A stretch of 64,000 nt of DNA from Siphonodentalium dalli (Eukaryota; Mollusca; Scaphopoda; Gadilida; Siphonodentaliidae): NCBI GenBank assembly GCA_032622095.1, contig CP136069.1, positions 103,010,278 to 103,074,277 of the forward strand, given 5' to 3'. This document shows positions 11,047 to 21,965 of this stretch, in pieces. A program made the translations under genes and the position numbers. The first letter of the stretch is position 1, and every line of letters starts with the position of its first letter. The notes below the pieces were generated by a model. That model had not been told where the DNA came from and made no database searches. It saw only the letters and a program-made list of their open reading frames with translations.

Positions 11047-13018
11047 ATCTTTTTTTTCTTTCTTTCAACTTCATCATTGTTATGTAAATGTTATACCATT
11101 TCATAACCCCGTCCATCAGTCCAAAGTGGGTTGTAGGAAATAATCCCGGGGTCCCCTTCCCAAATTGCTAATAAACCAGGTTTTGAATAGCGCCATGCGC
11201 ATCGAATTTCTATTTGCATGTGCAGGCAGGTCAAAATATACATATTTTTAAATTTCAATAAATCAAGTAGCCATTAGACCTGAAATAAATTTAAGGAAAC
11301 TAAACATCACTCTGACAATGTGTTGCATGCCGGAAATAATAATTTCTGGCCCGACATTTGGATGTATTAAAGACGTAAATAATTGCGATTGACATACGTT
11401 GCATTGTCGATAAATCATTCAGGTGTATATGTTTCAGTGATCTGTGTACCTTTAAAGATATTTAAAAAGAGACTTTGATATTACCATTATGTATTTAAAC
11501 TCCCTGGTGGTTATTCAATGTGTTGCTTCGTGGTGGCATAGCTTGGAGTTGCGGCCATTTTGAAAGCCACTTAATGTCCATAGTTGCATTATGTTCTGCC
11601 CGTGTCACCCTATTCGCACCTGTACTCTAATTTCACACAAACTGGTATAACTGCGTAATTCATATGCCACAGATGTCGTGTAATGACTTCTTTCCCGAAC
11701 TGATGCAACATAGACAACCATCTTGGATAACAAAGTTTCCACAAAGCGGATTTTAGATACGTTATACCTGAGACGCTCAGGACTGCGCATTTTGACACCA
11801 AACTCGCTTTATTACCAATTTATTCCAGGTTAACCCATCAGTTCGCGTATCACGACCATACTTTGTAGGAAAACGCTCTTTATTCGCAGTTTAATCTGTT
11901 CCAATAGAATAAACCAGGCACTTACAGTTGCATACAGAACATTCCGAATTGATAATTGCACCGACATTTGGCTACACAAGTATGTATCAGGAGGTATAGC
12001 TCAGTTGAAACGTTATGAGGATCATCCTGAAAATTCGACATTGCCGGATCGATGACTGGGTAGTTTCAAAGCGATGTAAAATATTTGTTCAAAGCCGATT
12101 CTATCGGATTTTGGATATATTATAGAGGAGATACGCTTGCTTCAAATGACGCAAAAAAAAAAAACCTTCATTACAAATTTCTACAGGGTAGAACCTTATG
12201 TTCGTGTTTAACGACCAGCCTGACACAGAGGAAGTGCTATGCTATCTCAAATCGATCTCAATCTCTCATGTACGAGTGTACACCATTAAAAATGTCACTG
12301 TTCTCAGTATCAGTTAGTTCGGGGTTCACGAAAAGAAGTCTTTCCACTGAGTTAATATTATATTACACGAAACTATTATAAAGTCTTAGCCGAGTTTCAG
12401 CATAATGGTTACATTCAAAGTTTCTTCCCGGAAACCGCACGGGCATGTTGCGAACTCTGATGTATGATTGCGTAATTTACCGGAGTGTATGCCACTAGAT
12501 TTACATCGAAGTTGCAAGTAAATAATATTAAAATAACCCCTCCTATTTGCGAATTACTCGGGTGATTTTAGCGTTGTTTCCGAGCAGTACATATATATGT
12601 TCCATTTGTGGTCCCGGACTTATGGATCGGTCTGTGATTTTTTATGCTGCGGGTGTTTGTGCGGTAAACTTGGAGTTCAAATATGCTTAACACATCGCCT
12701 ATTGGAAAACATAATTATTTGTGTGTAACATTCTGGACCGCGTTAAATCGGACGTCCATACACACATAATAAGTAATTAGCTACTTATACTCTCGAGTTG
12801 CGAATACGGTCGTAAAATCAAAATCAAAATCCGCGTCCTTCATCGTTAGTTTAAACGTAAAATTGCATATTAACGTAATTTGCTGGATTATTGCGATATC
12901 AGCTCGGTGATCTACATATGACTAATACGCCATATTAAAAATCCTTAACAATTCACACAACCCCATAACCATATTTAATCCCATTCACGGAATAATGGAC
13001 GTCAATCGGTGCGATGAT
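11047..13018. other. no gene recognised
   Basis: No coding family or array was recognised in about 2 kb. A box A-like sequence (TAGCTCAGTTG, 11997-12007) stands alone without a convincing tRNA fold. An open frame at 12085-12381 has no recognisable feature. Confidence 0.5.
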
Positions 13019-13024
13019 CATGTT
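13019..13024. repeat. target site duplication, left copy (CATGTT)
   Basis: CATGTT immediately precedes the left TIR of the palindrome element and is repeated exactly after its right TIR (13961-13966). Confidence 0.85.
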
Positions 13025-13960
13025 TATGGGGCGCCGTTCTTATATTTATTACCTATTTAGTGATATCACTAATTCATTTTATGATATCACAAAATCGATT
13101 TTGTGATATCACTAAAATGCTTATTATTTTGTGATATCACAAAATCGATTTTGTGATATCACATATTGATTTTGTGATATCACTAATTCTGACAACATGT
13201 ACATCACTAATATTATTTTGTGATATCATGAAATATTTTGTGATATCACTAAATCGTGTAAATGAATTTATGATATCACAAATTTGATTTTGTGATATCA
13301 CTAAATGCTACTATTTTGTGATATCACATATTCGATTTTGTGATATCATAAAATCATTTAGTGATATCACAAATTCGAATTAGTGATATCACAAAATGAT
13401 TTTATGATATCACTAAATAGGTCATAAATAGAAGAACGGCGCCCCATAGTAATTTTGTGATATCACAAAATGAATATGTGATATCACATATTCGAATTTG
13501 TGATATCACAAAATGATTTTGTGATATCACAAATTCGAATATGTGATATCACAAAATAGTAAGCATTTAGTGATATCAATAATGCGATTTTATGATATCA
13601 CAAAATGTTACATAAATAGTAGAATGGCGCGGCAAGCTATGCCATTTCCTATTTATTGATATCACAAAATGAATTAGTGATATCACATATTCAATTTTAT
13701 GATATCACAAAATGAATATGTGATATCCCAAAATAGAATTAGTGATATCACTAAATGCTACTATTTTGTGATATCACATATTCGATTTTATGATATCAAG
13801 AATTCGAATTTGTGATATCTTAAATTATTTAGTGATATCAGAAAATTATTTGTGATATCACAAAATGAATTAGTGATATCACATAATCGAATTAGTGATA
13901 TCATAAAATGAATTAGTGATATCACTAAATAGGTAATAAATAGAAGAACGGCGCCCCATA
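13025..13960. mobile_element. foldback/MITE-like element built of GATATC-centred palindromes
   Basis: A 936-bp element. Its left end, TATGGGGCGCCGTTCTT, and the reverse complement of its right end match over about 66 bp with one mismatch. The interior is an array of 35 GATATC cores (my manual count), mostly as (A/T)GTGATATCAC, every ~25 bp, separated by short AT spacers that are often palindromic too (AAAATCGATTTT, AATTCGAATT). It has 6-bp target duplications (CATGTT) on both sides and no coding capacity. Additional end-like sequences lie inside: a right-end copy finishing at 13448 and variant ends around 13610-13660. The element may therefore be a composite of two or three units. From memory, a TATGGG end plus a 6-bp duplication resembles the IS3EU superfamily. 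Confidence 0.88.
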
Positions 13961-13966
13961 CATGTT
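13961..13966. repeat. target site duplication, right copy (CATGTT)
   Basis: Exact copy of 13019-13024, directly after the terminal CCCCATA of the element. Confidence 0.85.
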
Positions 13967-14985
13967 CACAGTTCAGTGTCGGTAAGTTTTGACCTGTTTG
14001 GTGTGTGACCGTGGTTTAACGAAACAACTCTGTTATGACTACGAGTCACATACACGTATAATACGTGCGTCAGTCGGACCGAATCAACAGTTGGCTTTTG
14101 AGGGATTTGAATTGACTTTTAAAGCTAATTAAACGGCTGCTCTTCAAGTAAACACAAAGGTGAAATGGGAAATTTATTTATATTTGACAGAAGCTAAGAA
14201 CTCAAAGTGATGTGTACGACACACACCTCAAGCGAAACGAAACGAAACAGAAATTACATTATAATTGAACGTGGATATGCCGCATTTTTCCGTGGTCGTC
14301 AGCCTATTACTTGAGTCAGAATTCTACCAGATAACACTCCAATGTGGAATTATCACCACAGCATGCATTCACTACATTCTTTGTGGTTATCATTGAGTTC
14401 GAATACTATACTGTTCGACCCGTCGTCATGGCGATTAACGATGCAATCATACTTTTGCCATGTAGGCCAATACGATATTCTCAGAATGCTTCTAGTTTTT
14501 GAGATACCCTGCACTTTCGAGCTCTCGAGAAAATCATGTCCTTGTTGTGAATCAAACTTTGGCACACATGGCATGTGTTTGCGATTTTTGAATCTGCATG
14601 ACTCAGGCTGGCTGCTCTGAATAAAATCGATATTTGTGGATTATTGACCCAAAATTTGCACAAAATCGAAAAACTTGCAAATGAGAACTGATATTCACCC
14701 ACGATCTATAACATTTTCTGAAGGGAATATCCATATAGTGATAGTTGTGGCAAAAAGGGTCACATTCTGTCTACTAAACAGTCGATTTTTAGCTGAAATT
14801 GGAGAAAAAGTCGAAAAACGACACTATTTTTCTGACCAACAAATGCCAATAATTTGGTGTCATAATATGAGTATCAGAGCATGTTCTGATCAAACTAGAG
14901 CAGCGCCTGCAGCCGGTTCATTGGTTGGCTAGTACAAATGACTGGGGTAATATTGTACCAAGCGTGTTAGAGCAAGAAATTGGTT
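13967..14985. other. no gene recognised
   Basis: Short open frames on both strands (14342-14620, 14353-14574 and 14675-14932) overlap each other and show no family motif. No repeat array was seen. Confidence 0.5.
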
Positions 14986-14989
14986 GATC

Positions 14990-15630
14990 GCTATATAAAA
15001 CTGGTCATTATTATTATGATAAAATCTTGATTATACCACATATATCCTAAGCCAAGTTTGTCTAAAGTAGACTTCAACAAAAATGTCCAGTTTTTCTCCT
15101 TATGCGACAAACCGGAGTCACAGTCGTTCGGAATTGATTCATATACATTGCAGAGTAATGAGTTTTGCTCCTGCATTAAATGAATCCAATACTTAAAGAT
15201 TCGATATAATCGTAATATAGACAATGGGAAACGACCAAATTCACACAATACTGCATCGCTGTTAGCTGATGACTATACTTTAAGAATATATTTGCAAAAC
15301 TTTCTTTCCAATCTTTCAATATCAGGGGCGTAATTGAACCCCCAAATCTCACACCCATATGATGATAAGCAACCAACGTATATATCAAATAAGTTACAGG
15401 CTTGTATTGGATCAAAGTAAGCTTCATTCAGCAGATCATATAGTTACAGAGGGATCTATAACCATACTGTGTTAACCTTTTCTCTAACACTTGAAATTTT
15501 CCGTTATTACACATTTCAACACCCAAATACATGAACGAGTCAACAATATCTAGACAAGCATTGTCAATATCAAATTTCAAGTTTTCTTGCGATTTCTGGT
15601 CCGAGAACACCACTATTTTAAAAACAGAAG
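14990..15630 (-). pseudogene. LINE reverse transcriptase C-terminal fragment
   Basis: Reads from about 15630 down to 14990. The first part (15613-15428) has the 'MVFS' and 'SFMYLGVEM..NGKF' pattern that follows the RT palm in many LINEs. After a frame change near 15427 comes a 'YGCEIWGF' segment, then 'CEFGRFPL' and 'KYWIHL', all in the order expected for the thumb and C-terminal region. The catalytic RT core and the endonuclease are absent. It resembles the fragment at 36861-37690 and, more distantly, the LINE at 1270-4706, so the clade may be the same. Several frame shifts make it a dead copy. Confidence 0.72.
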
Positions 15631-17389
15631 TCCTTTAAATAGTTAGATGTCCCATTCTGTCGTGCTATTACATGTTTTGGTGGGTGAATGTAATGCCAAG
15701 CTGACCAAATTCACGAAAACCCTTCATATCATGTTTGATGCCACGGAGACGAGTACTTGTGAGAGTCTGTCACCCCTAATATGCCCGTAAATATACAACT
15801 TAAGCGGGCATCGCTCATATTAAACTGATGCATACGTAACATGGAAGGAGGAAGGACAAAATAAGATATCTGCGAGAACTCTTTCTGACCGAATTCGTCT
15901 CATCATTTGCTTGCAGCCATCCTGTAAAATACTGAATTGCGATGCATCTATCGCCCGGAGCCGCAAATTAATTTGTCAAAAGTGAGAATTGCCTGTTATA
16001 ACATGAGGTAACAAACCACCATGGGATTGTATTTGAAGATATCTAATTCGTCTCAATAATATCTAACAATGAAAGGAATTGACAACAGTTCCCCGTGCAT
16101 TGTCGCCACTATGGTTACACATTCGTCTATGTCACTGGAATGCAATGTTATATGGCATGCGATATAGTTGACCAAATTATCGAATCTAATGAGAGAAGTA
16201 GTCGGGTCCCAAAACAAACATCGCCGCGACATTTTGAACGGTTGGAAGCATTTGTAAGAATTGTAAGATGTGTGTATTCGTTCTGGTTCACATTGATGTT
16301 TATCGAATAAGCAGACGACAACAAGCTTGCTTATACAATGCTCGACATATAGGCAAGGCAGTATATTCTCCTACTCCTCTGTCCGATGTTCATGTTTACA
16401 TACACCTGTTGGCATGGATATCGACGAAGCGAGTAGAAATTTTCGTGGCAGAACGTAACATAATAAGCATATGTTATTTAGAGTGTTCTTTTATCCACTA
16501 GAAACACGATTTACTTATGGGATTGACGTTTTAACAATGGGAATTGGCAATTGGCCGATTTATTCCATTTACAGTACTCCTAATTACATGTTATTGTGCA
16601 AGAACCCCGAGCATCAGTGTTGCATTTCAACTATATCTACAACATATACATATTGGACACTGTGCAGCACATTCCATAAAAGTTTTGTCCGTGGTGTTAT
16701 GGTATAGTGCATGTCATTCATATCAGTGGATTCCAAATGTGCAGGAAATGGGAGTTCAGTTTGAGTAAACGCCAAGAGAAAAAAAAAACTAGAGAAAATT
16801 GTCGGCGTAAACGGTATTCCAAAATCTCTATGCATACCCAACCACATTTTCGAAAACATTGATGCTAGTTGGTCGATTTCGTGTCAACTTTGAAGACGAC
16901 ACGAAATCCCCGGTATAAGGATTCATTGTTTATTGACAAGAGTCTCCATTTCATTGGGTTTTCCCGCAATAATTAAGGGTGCTTCTAGAATAAACATCCA
17001 TATATGTTTTTCCCAGTCACAATAACTGGCAGGTCATCAATTACTTTTGGCTAATTTAAACTCAACTTCAACGTACTAAAAACTGCTGTTAGCTGAGAAA
17101 ATTATCTTCAAGAACTCATAGTTTTCGCACTTATAATTAAATGAAGTTCCTATTCAAGGATATCAGTGGAAGTAAATAATATATGCTAATCTCGTTGCTG
17201 TCGCCAATAGATATCTCATTTGGTGATAGGTACCCGCGACCCGCGACTACCGCCACTCGTTACCCACGTCACACATATACGTTACCGCCAGATTTGAACT
17301 GTAATGCGCTTGAAATGGATGCAAATTCAGAATATTCATTCTCCAGACGATATTCGGACTTACTTTACCCCGAACTATTAACCAAATGT
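15631..17389. other. no gene recognised
   Basis: About 1.75 kb without recognisable coding families or arrays. Open frames between 16095 and 16859 overlap on several frames and both strands and have no motif support. Confidence 0.5.
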
Positions 17390-18850
17390 TCACACAGTTA
17401 ACCCCCTTCGTGCCACTTTCGTTTTTATAAATAACCGCATTTATAGCTACATTCGGGGAAATGGTACCCGACTCTTACACAGAGAGACGCACAATTGGAA
17501 GAGATCAGGTCACCCCCATATTCTATATTGAAACAAAATAGACTACTCTATCACAATCTAACTGCAATGATACTGAACATTTGCCTATAAGGCCATCTAA
17601 ATTTAACCACTTTCGTGCCAATATCGCTATAAGCGGCCAAAATGTTACTCGAATCTCACACATAGATGCGCACAATCATAAATGCCAGGACCACCCATCA
17701 TGTCCTATTCTGATACAATATGGACTACTCTATCATGAACTAACTGCAAATAGACTGCATTTTTGCTTATAAGGCCATATAAGTTTAACAATTGTTCGTC
17801 GATACAAGTAACCGCATTTATCGCTATATGCGGGAAAAGGGAACATTATTGAAACAGAGATGAGCACAAACTGAAGCGCTAGTGTCATATATCGATACAA
17901 AATTGAATGCTCTATCATAATCTAAATGCAGTTAGACTGTTTTTTTGCTTTCAATGCCATATCAAATTAACCACTTTCGTGATAATATCGTATATTCGGC
18001 CTAATGGTATCTGCCTCTCACACAGAGATGCACACAAACGGAAACGCTAGGATCAGCCTTCATTGATAGAACATAAACTTCTCTATCGGATTATAGCTGC
18101 AATTAGACAACAAATTTGCCTATAAGGTCATCTAAATTTAACTACTTTCGTGCTAATATCGCTAAATTCGGCCAAATGGTACCCGACTCACACAGAGATG
18201 CACACAAACTGAAGCGCTGTTGTTACCCCTCATGACCTATTCTCATACAAAATAGACTACTCTGTCACAATATAACTGCAATTAGACTGCCTTTTTGCTT
18301 ATGAGGCCATATAAACTTAACAATTGTTCGTTGTACTAAGTAACCGCATTTATCGCTATATGGCGGAAAATGGTACCATATTCTCACACGAGATGAGCAC
18401 AAACTGAAGCACAAGGGTCACCCATCATGTCATATATTGATACAACACAGACTACTCTATCATGATCTAAATGCAAATAGGCTGCCGTTTTGCTTATAAT
18501 GCCAAATAAACTTAACAGTGTTCGTTGTGATAAGTAATCGCATTTATCGCTATATGCGGGAAAAGGGTACCCGACTTACACAGAGATGCACACAAACTGA
18601 AGAGCTAGGGTCATCCCTCCTGACATATTATAATAGAAAATAGACTACTCTATCACAATATATTAACTGCAAATAGACTGCCTTTTTGCTTGTAAGAAAT
18701 TAATAAATGTTCGTTGCAATAAGTAACCGCATTTATCGATATTTTCGGCCAATTGGTACCCGACTCTCACACAGAGATGCGCACAAACTGAAGCGCTAAT
18801 ATAATACCTCCTGACCTATTATGATACAAAATAAACTTTTCTATCGTGAT
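17390..18850. repeat. ~185-bp satellite, eight monomers of two length classes
   Basis: A marker related to CACAGAGATG starts at 17478, 17659, 17853, 18021, 18191, 18387, 18579 and 18770. Spacings are 181, 194, 168, 170, 196, 192 and 191. Shorter monomers carry 'ccactttcgtgc..atatcgct' and 'ttcggcc'. Longer ones carry 'aacaattgttcgt' and 'aagtaaccgcatttatcgctatatgcggg'. Divergence between monomers is considerable. The unit length is near nucleosomal, as in many animal satellites. Confidence 0.85.
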
Positions 18851-19104
18851 CTATTAAAACAAAAACGATGAAAAGTAGATACTGAATTAACCAAGTTTAG
18901 CTCTGACTAGCCTATCTTTAAGATTTTGATGCGATTATTATCTTTTGTTGAGTGGCTCCTTCCAACTTGGTCGCCTTCCCTTGGTATAGTCGCGCAATTT
19001 CCGTGTCACGGCGACTATAACAAGTGGAAGACATAACAAGTTTTATGTGGAGCTGGTACATTCATTCCATAAGTAGTTGTGGTTTTAAGTGTGGACAGCA
19101 TATT
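18851..19104. other. short spacer with a perfect hairpin
   Basis: Contains a perfect 9-bp inverted repeat, TATAGTCGC (18985-18993) and GCGACTATA (19011-19019). The LINE remnant to the right is lost at about 19104, so a junction with another repeat lies here. Nothing coding was seen. Confidence 0.5.
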
Positions 19105-19290
19105 GTGAAAGTTTAAATTCTGAATTCCCTATCTTAATACCCTTGATATTTTTCCGTTTCCGGAATCCTATACCTAATATCTGCACACAATAACAAAATG
19201 TATGGCGAAATTGGAACACCTTGGCGACAGCCCCTTGAGATTATGAAGCTACGAGACACATTCCCGTTGATATTGACGTTTGACGATATA
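19105..19290 (-). pseudogene. L1/Tx1-like LINE reverse transcriptase, 3' part of an interrupted copy
   Basis: On the minus strand this codes for the RT segment 'RGCRQGVPISPY' and 'LLLCADI', then, after a one-base shift, 'SEFKLSQYA', where the catalytic YADD box would follow. Homology stops right there, at about 19105. The segment continues the reading frame of the RT fragment at 26532-27272. Between the two lies the 7.24-kb long-TIR element flanked by GATATA copies (19285-19290 and 26532-26537). Dropping one GATATA joins the two parts in frame at the normal position of the RT fold. Confidence 0.85.
19285..19290. repeat. target site duplication, left copy (GATATA)
   Basis: GATATA directly before the left TIR start TATGGGC; the same six bases follow the right TIR at 26532-26537. 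Confidence 0.85.
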
Positions 19291-20105
19291 TATGGGCAGC
19301 CATTCGGTCGGAAATTACACGAAATAAAAGTTAATGGTGGTTTGTAAAAACAACTACAATCTATTTCAAAACAATAGTCTCCATTTTCAAACCAATGGTC
19401 GTTCTTTGATTCAATAAGAGACAATTACGTGTTAACAGATATAGATTCACAATCAACGTTGACCGATGCAAAATTAATGTTCTATTTTAATTTAATAGTA
19501 TTCATTGTTCAACTAATATCTAATAACAAACAATTAATACAGCTTTGCTCATATTCAGTAAACGTACATTCCGTTTCAATAGCCATATTTCAAACCAATA
19601 GACGATTTCTCACGATCAGTGATTATCGTTATCAAACTAATAGACCTTATTGTAAAACTAATAACTCATTGTAAAATTAATATATAAAACCGTAATTAAC
19701 TTATTGTAAAACTAATAACCTATTGTAAAATTAATAGACCTTATTGTAAAACTAATAACTTATAGTAAAACCTATATCTAAAACCGTCATTAACTTATTG
19801 TAAAACTAATAACTTATTGTAAAACTAATAACTTATTGTAAAATTAATAGACCTTATTGTAAAACTAATAATCAATAGACATATTTTAAACCAATATACT
19901 ATTTCCCACGATCAATGATTATCGTTATCAAACTAATATCTAATAGCGGAATCAATTATTTCAGGTCAAACCAATGAGCTCATTTGAAATTAATGATTAA
20001 AACACAAACCTATAAGCAATTCGTAAATTAACGCTAGGGGCGCTGGCCACCAATTTTGTTCGCAAAATCCGTGACGTCAGAAATATAGAAATAAACATAG
20101 GAGTT
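19291..20105 (+). repeat. left terminal inverted repeat of the 7.24-kb element
   Basis: Matches the reverse complement of 25610-26531. Shared blocks include the outer ~70 bp, the 'caatggtcgttctttgattc' block near 19395 and the inner 'ttaacgctaggggcgc' and 'cgtgacgtca' blocks near 20030-20077. Compared with the right arm it has only about one 82-bp subunit but carries an expanded short minisatellite. Confidence 0.85.
19660..19875. repeat. ~17-19-bp minisatellite (TTATTGTAAAACTAATAAC)
   Basis: About ten imperfect copies of TTATTGTAAAACTAATAAC, some as 'aattaatagacc' variants, lie inside the left TIR. A larger 'aaccgt.attaac' period is visible within the array. It is absent from the right TIR. 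Confidence 0.8.
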
Positions 20106-20810
20106 CCCAATGTCATGTCGATGTGACGATTTGGAATATGAGTTCACTCGGTGCAAATCAAACGACGATAAATATTCACTATATAATATATAGGACATAT
20201 AGTGGAGTAGATTAAGTCAAATTTTCAAGGCAGTTGTTCAAATTGTTACTAAAGCATGAAACTTTGCACATATGTACATCTTCTTTAATATTAGATATGG
20301 AGCCACGCTGAAATTTCACTTTAACCCCTCTTTTTAAGGGGTTTTCCAAATTTATAGAGCGTTTTGTGATTATATTATTTAATAAATGTCGCAATTAATC
20401 TCACCATGAAATATATAATTTAAAATTAGGCATATTCAGTTCGTATGACTCTGAGAGATATAATGCCACATGTTAAGGGTAAAATTGGAACTCCCCGCCC
20501 AAGATGGTCGTTAAAATGACAGCTGAAAGAGGGAATTTGACGTTTTTTCGCTAATATCTTCTAGATCAGGTTCTGCTGTATGGAACTGGTTCGGAAATGT
20601 GACTTCATTGTGTATTGCTCATGTTAAGAGATAATTGGAGCAATGAATATATGTCATTCGTATGATCCAAGTCCCTCCCGCGATCCCTCAATAATTCGAT
20701 TATACATAACTCGGTATGAAATTTAACCAAATATCACCGTTATGAATCTAGTCATATTTTAACAAGAATCGGACAGAACTTTGCAAATTATGACATACAA
20801 TTACTTATGA
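20106..20810. other. interior of the long-TIR element, no gene seen
   Basis: AT-rich, with one short minus-strand open frame (20212-20394) without features. Confidence 0.45.
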
Positions 20811-20864
20811 ATTTTTGCGCTTAAGTGCAAATATTTTACGTTTAATCACAAATCATTTGCGCTT

Positions 20865-21309
20865 AAGCCTGCAAATAGCGTGTCTGTCATTTGCAGAATG
20901 AGGTCCACAGAGGGTGAATTTAGTGATGCTACCCTGCATAGCGGGCTAGCATAACTAAATTCACCCTCTGGGGACCTCATTCTGCTTAGGCCTCATTTTC
21001 TGGGAAGTAACTATGGTATCAAATTAACATTGTTTTTAGTTACGTTTTCCCATCTGGGAAGTTTCTATATCCCCTAATTTGCAGAAGATAAAATCCATAA
21101 TCGAGGCTCCAAATGGGTGAACATCACCAACTTCAACTGGGGAACTTCAATCTTATCCTAGGACTGCCATAGCAGTTGAGGGCCCTAAGCAGAATGAGGC
21201 CCCCAGAGGGTAAATTTAGTGATGCTAGCCCATTATGCGGTGTAGCGTCGCTAAATTCACCCTCTGGGGACCTCTTTCTACAAATGACAGACACGCTATT
21301 TGCAGGCTT
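20865..21309. repeat. nested inverted repeat (two hairpins in inverted orientation)
   Basis: The outer arms, AAGCCTGCAAATAGCGTGTC extended to 33 bp, match with one mismatch (20865-20897 against 21309-21277). Inside, 20893-20985 and 21189-21280 are each imperfect palindromes based on GCAGAATGAGG...CCTCATTCTGC with 'aaattcaccctctg' arms. The two palindromes are related to each other as inverted copies. Confidence 0.85.
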
Positions 21310-21332
21310 GCACTGAAGTCTATATACCTGTA

Positions 21333-21700
21333 GGCCCATCATACAAGGGAAGCAATCCCCAGTGATACCAGTACCTTTTATGACCATGGAAATGGTATAT
21401 ATCTGTACAGGATATGTCTCTTTTATAAAATGTAATAGATCTCTGGGATGGAGGCACAAATTCTTAGGGACAGGGATGCTGATAATATGAAAATATGTTT
21501 TTCCCCTATTTCTATTCAATAAGTACATGTACACCACGAGGGAAGCAAGCCACCAGTAACCCCTAATTCCCCTTCTATGACCATGGAAATGGTATATATT
21601 TGTGCAGGAGATGTCCCTTTAATAAAATATACTAGAGCTTTGGGAATGAGGCACCAATTTTTGGGACACCAGAGACAGAGATGCTTTTGACTTTTCAACT
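21333..21700. repeat. two-copy ~197-bp tandem duplication
   Basis: TGACCATGGAAATGGTATAT begins at 21381 and 21578 (spacing 197), with matching flanks such as 'aagggaagcaa' before it and 'ataaaat' and 'gaggcac' after it. The minus-strand open frames here are by-products of the repeat. Confidence 0.8.
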
Positions 21701-21965
21701 TTCGAGTCTGTATGAGCTACTACTATGGGCCCATAATAATATACTATGAGATGGACTCCATCATTCACAATCAGAGGGAAGTAAAGGAGTGCTAGGTATT
21801 TGCGCTTAAGCGCAAAGCATTTACACTTAAGCGCAAATGATTTTCACTTAAGCGCAAACAAATTGATAGACACATATTTGTGCTCAAGCGCAAATGACAT
21901 TCGCTTAAGCCCAAATGATTTATGTTTAAGCTTAATATTTGTGCTTGAGCGCAAATAAATAATAA

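Larger units (their letters stand above)
20811..21965. mobile_element. probable foldback element bounded by TTAAGC palindrome arrays
   Basis: Copies of a palindromic motif related to TTTGCGCTTAAGCGCAAA flank the segment: two on the left (20811-20870) and about seven on the right (21790-21965). Between them lie the nested foldback of 20865-21309 and a ~197-bp direct duplication (21333-21700). No coding domain was found. Boundaries are approximate and no target duplication was identified. Confidence 0.5.

Noticed and set aside
11990..12062. tRNA-like sequence with box A TAGCTCAGTTG and a weak box B (GGATCGATGAC)
   Set aside because: The acceptor stem does not pair and box B is imperfect, so neither a tRNA nor a SINE head is supported.
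13025..13960. CRISPR array reading of the regularly spaced GATATC palindromes
   Set aside because: Spacers are not unique, the repeat is only ~10 bp, and TIRs with a target duplication identify a transposable element in animal-type DNA.
21133..21537. 134-codon minus-strand open frame
   Set aside because: It lies across the ~197-bp duplication and the foldback arms, with no domain. It is a repeat by-product.
21724..21735. TATGGGCCCATA palindrome, like two element ends joined head to head
   Set aside because: Only 12 bp, no further TIR similarity on either side; chance is sufficient.
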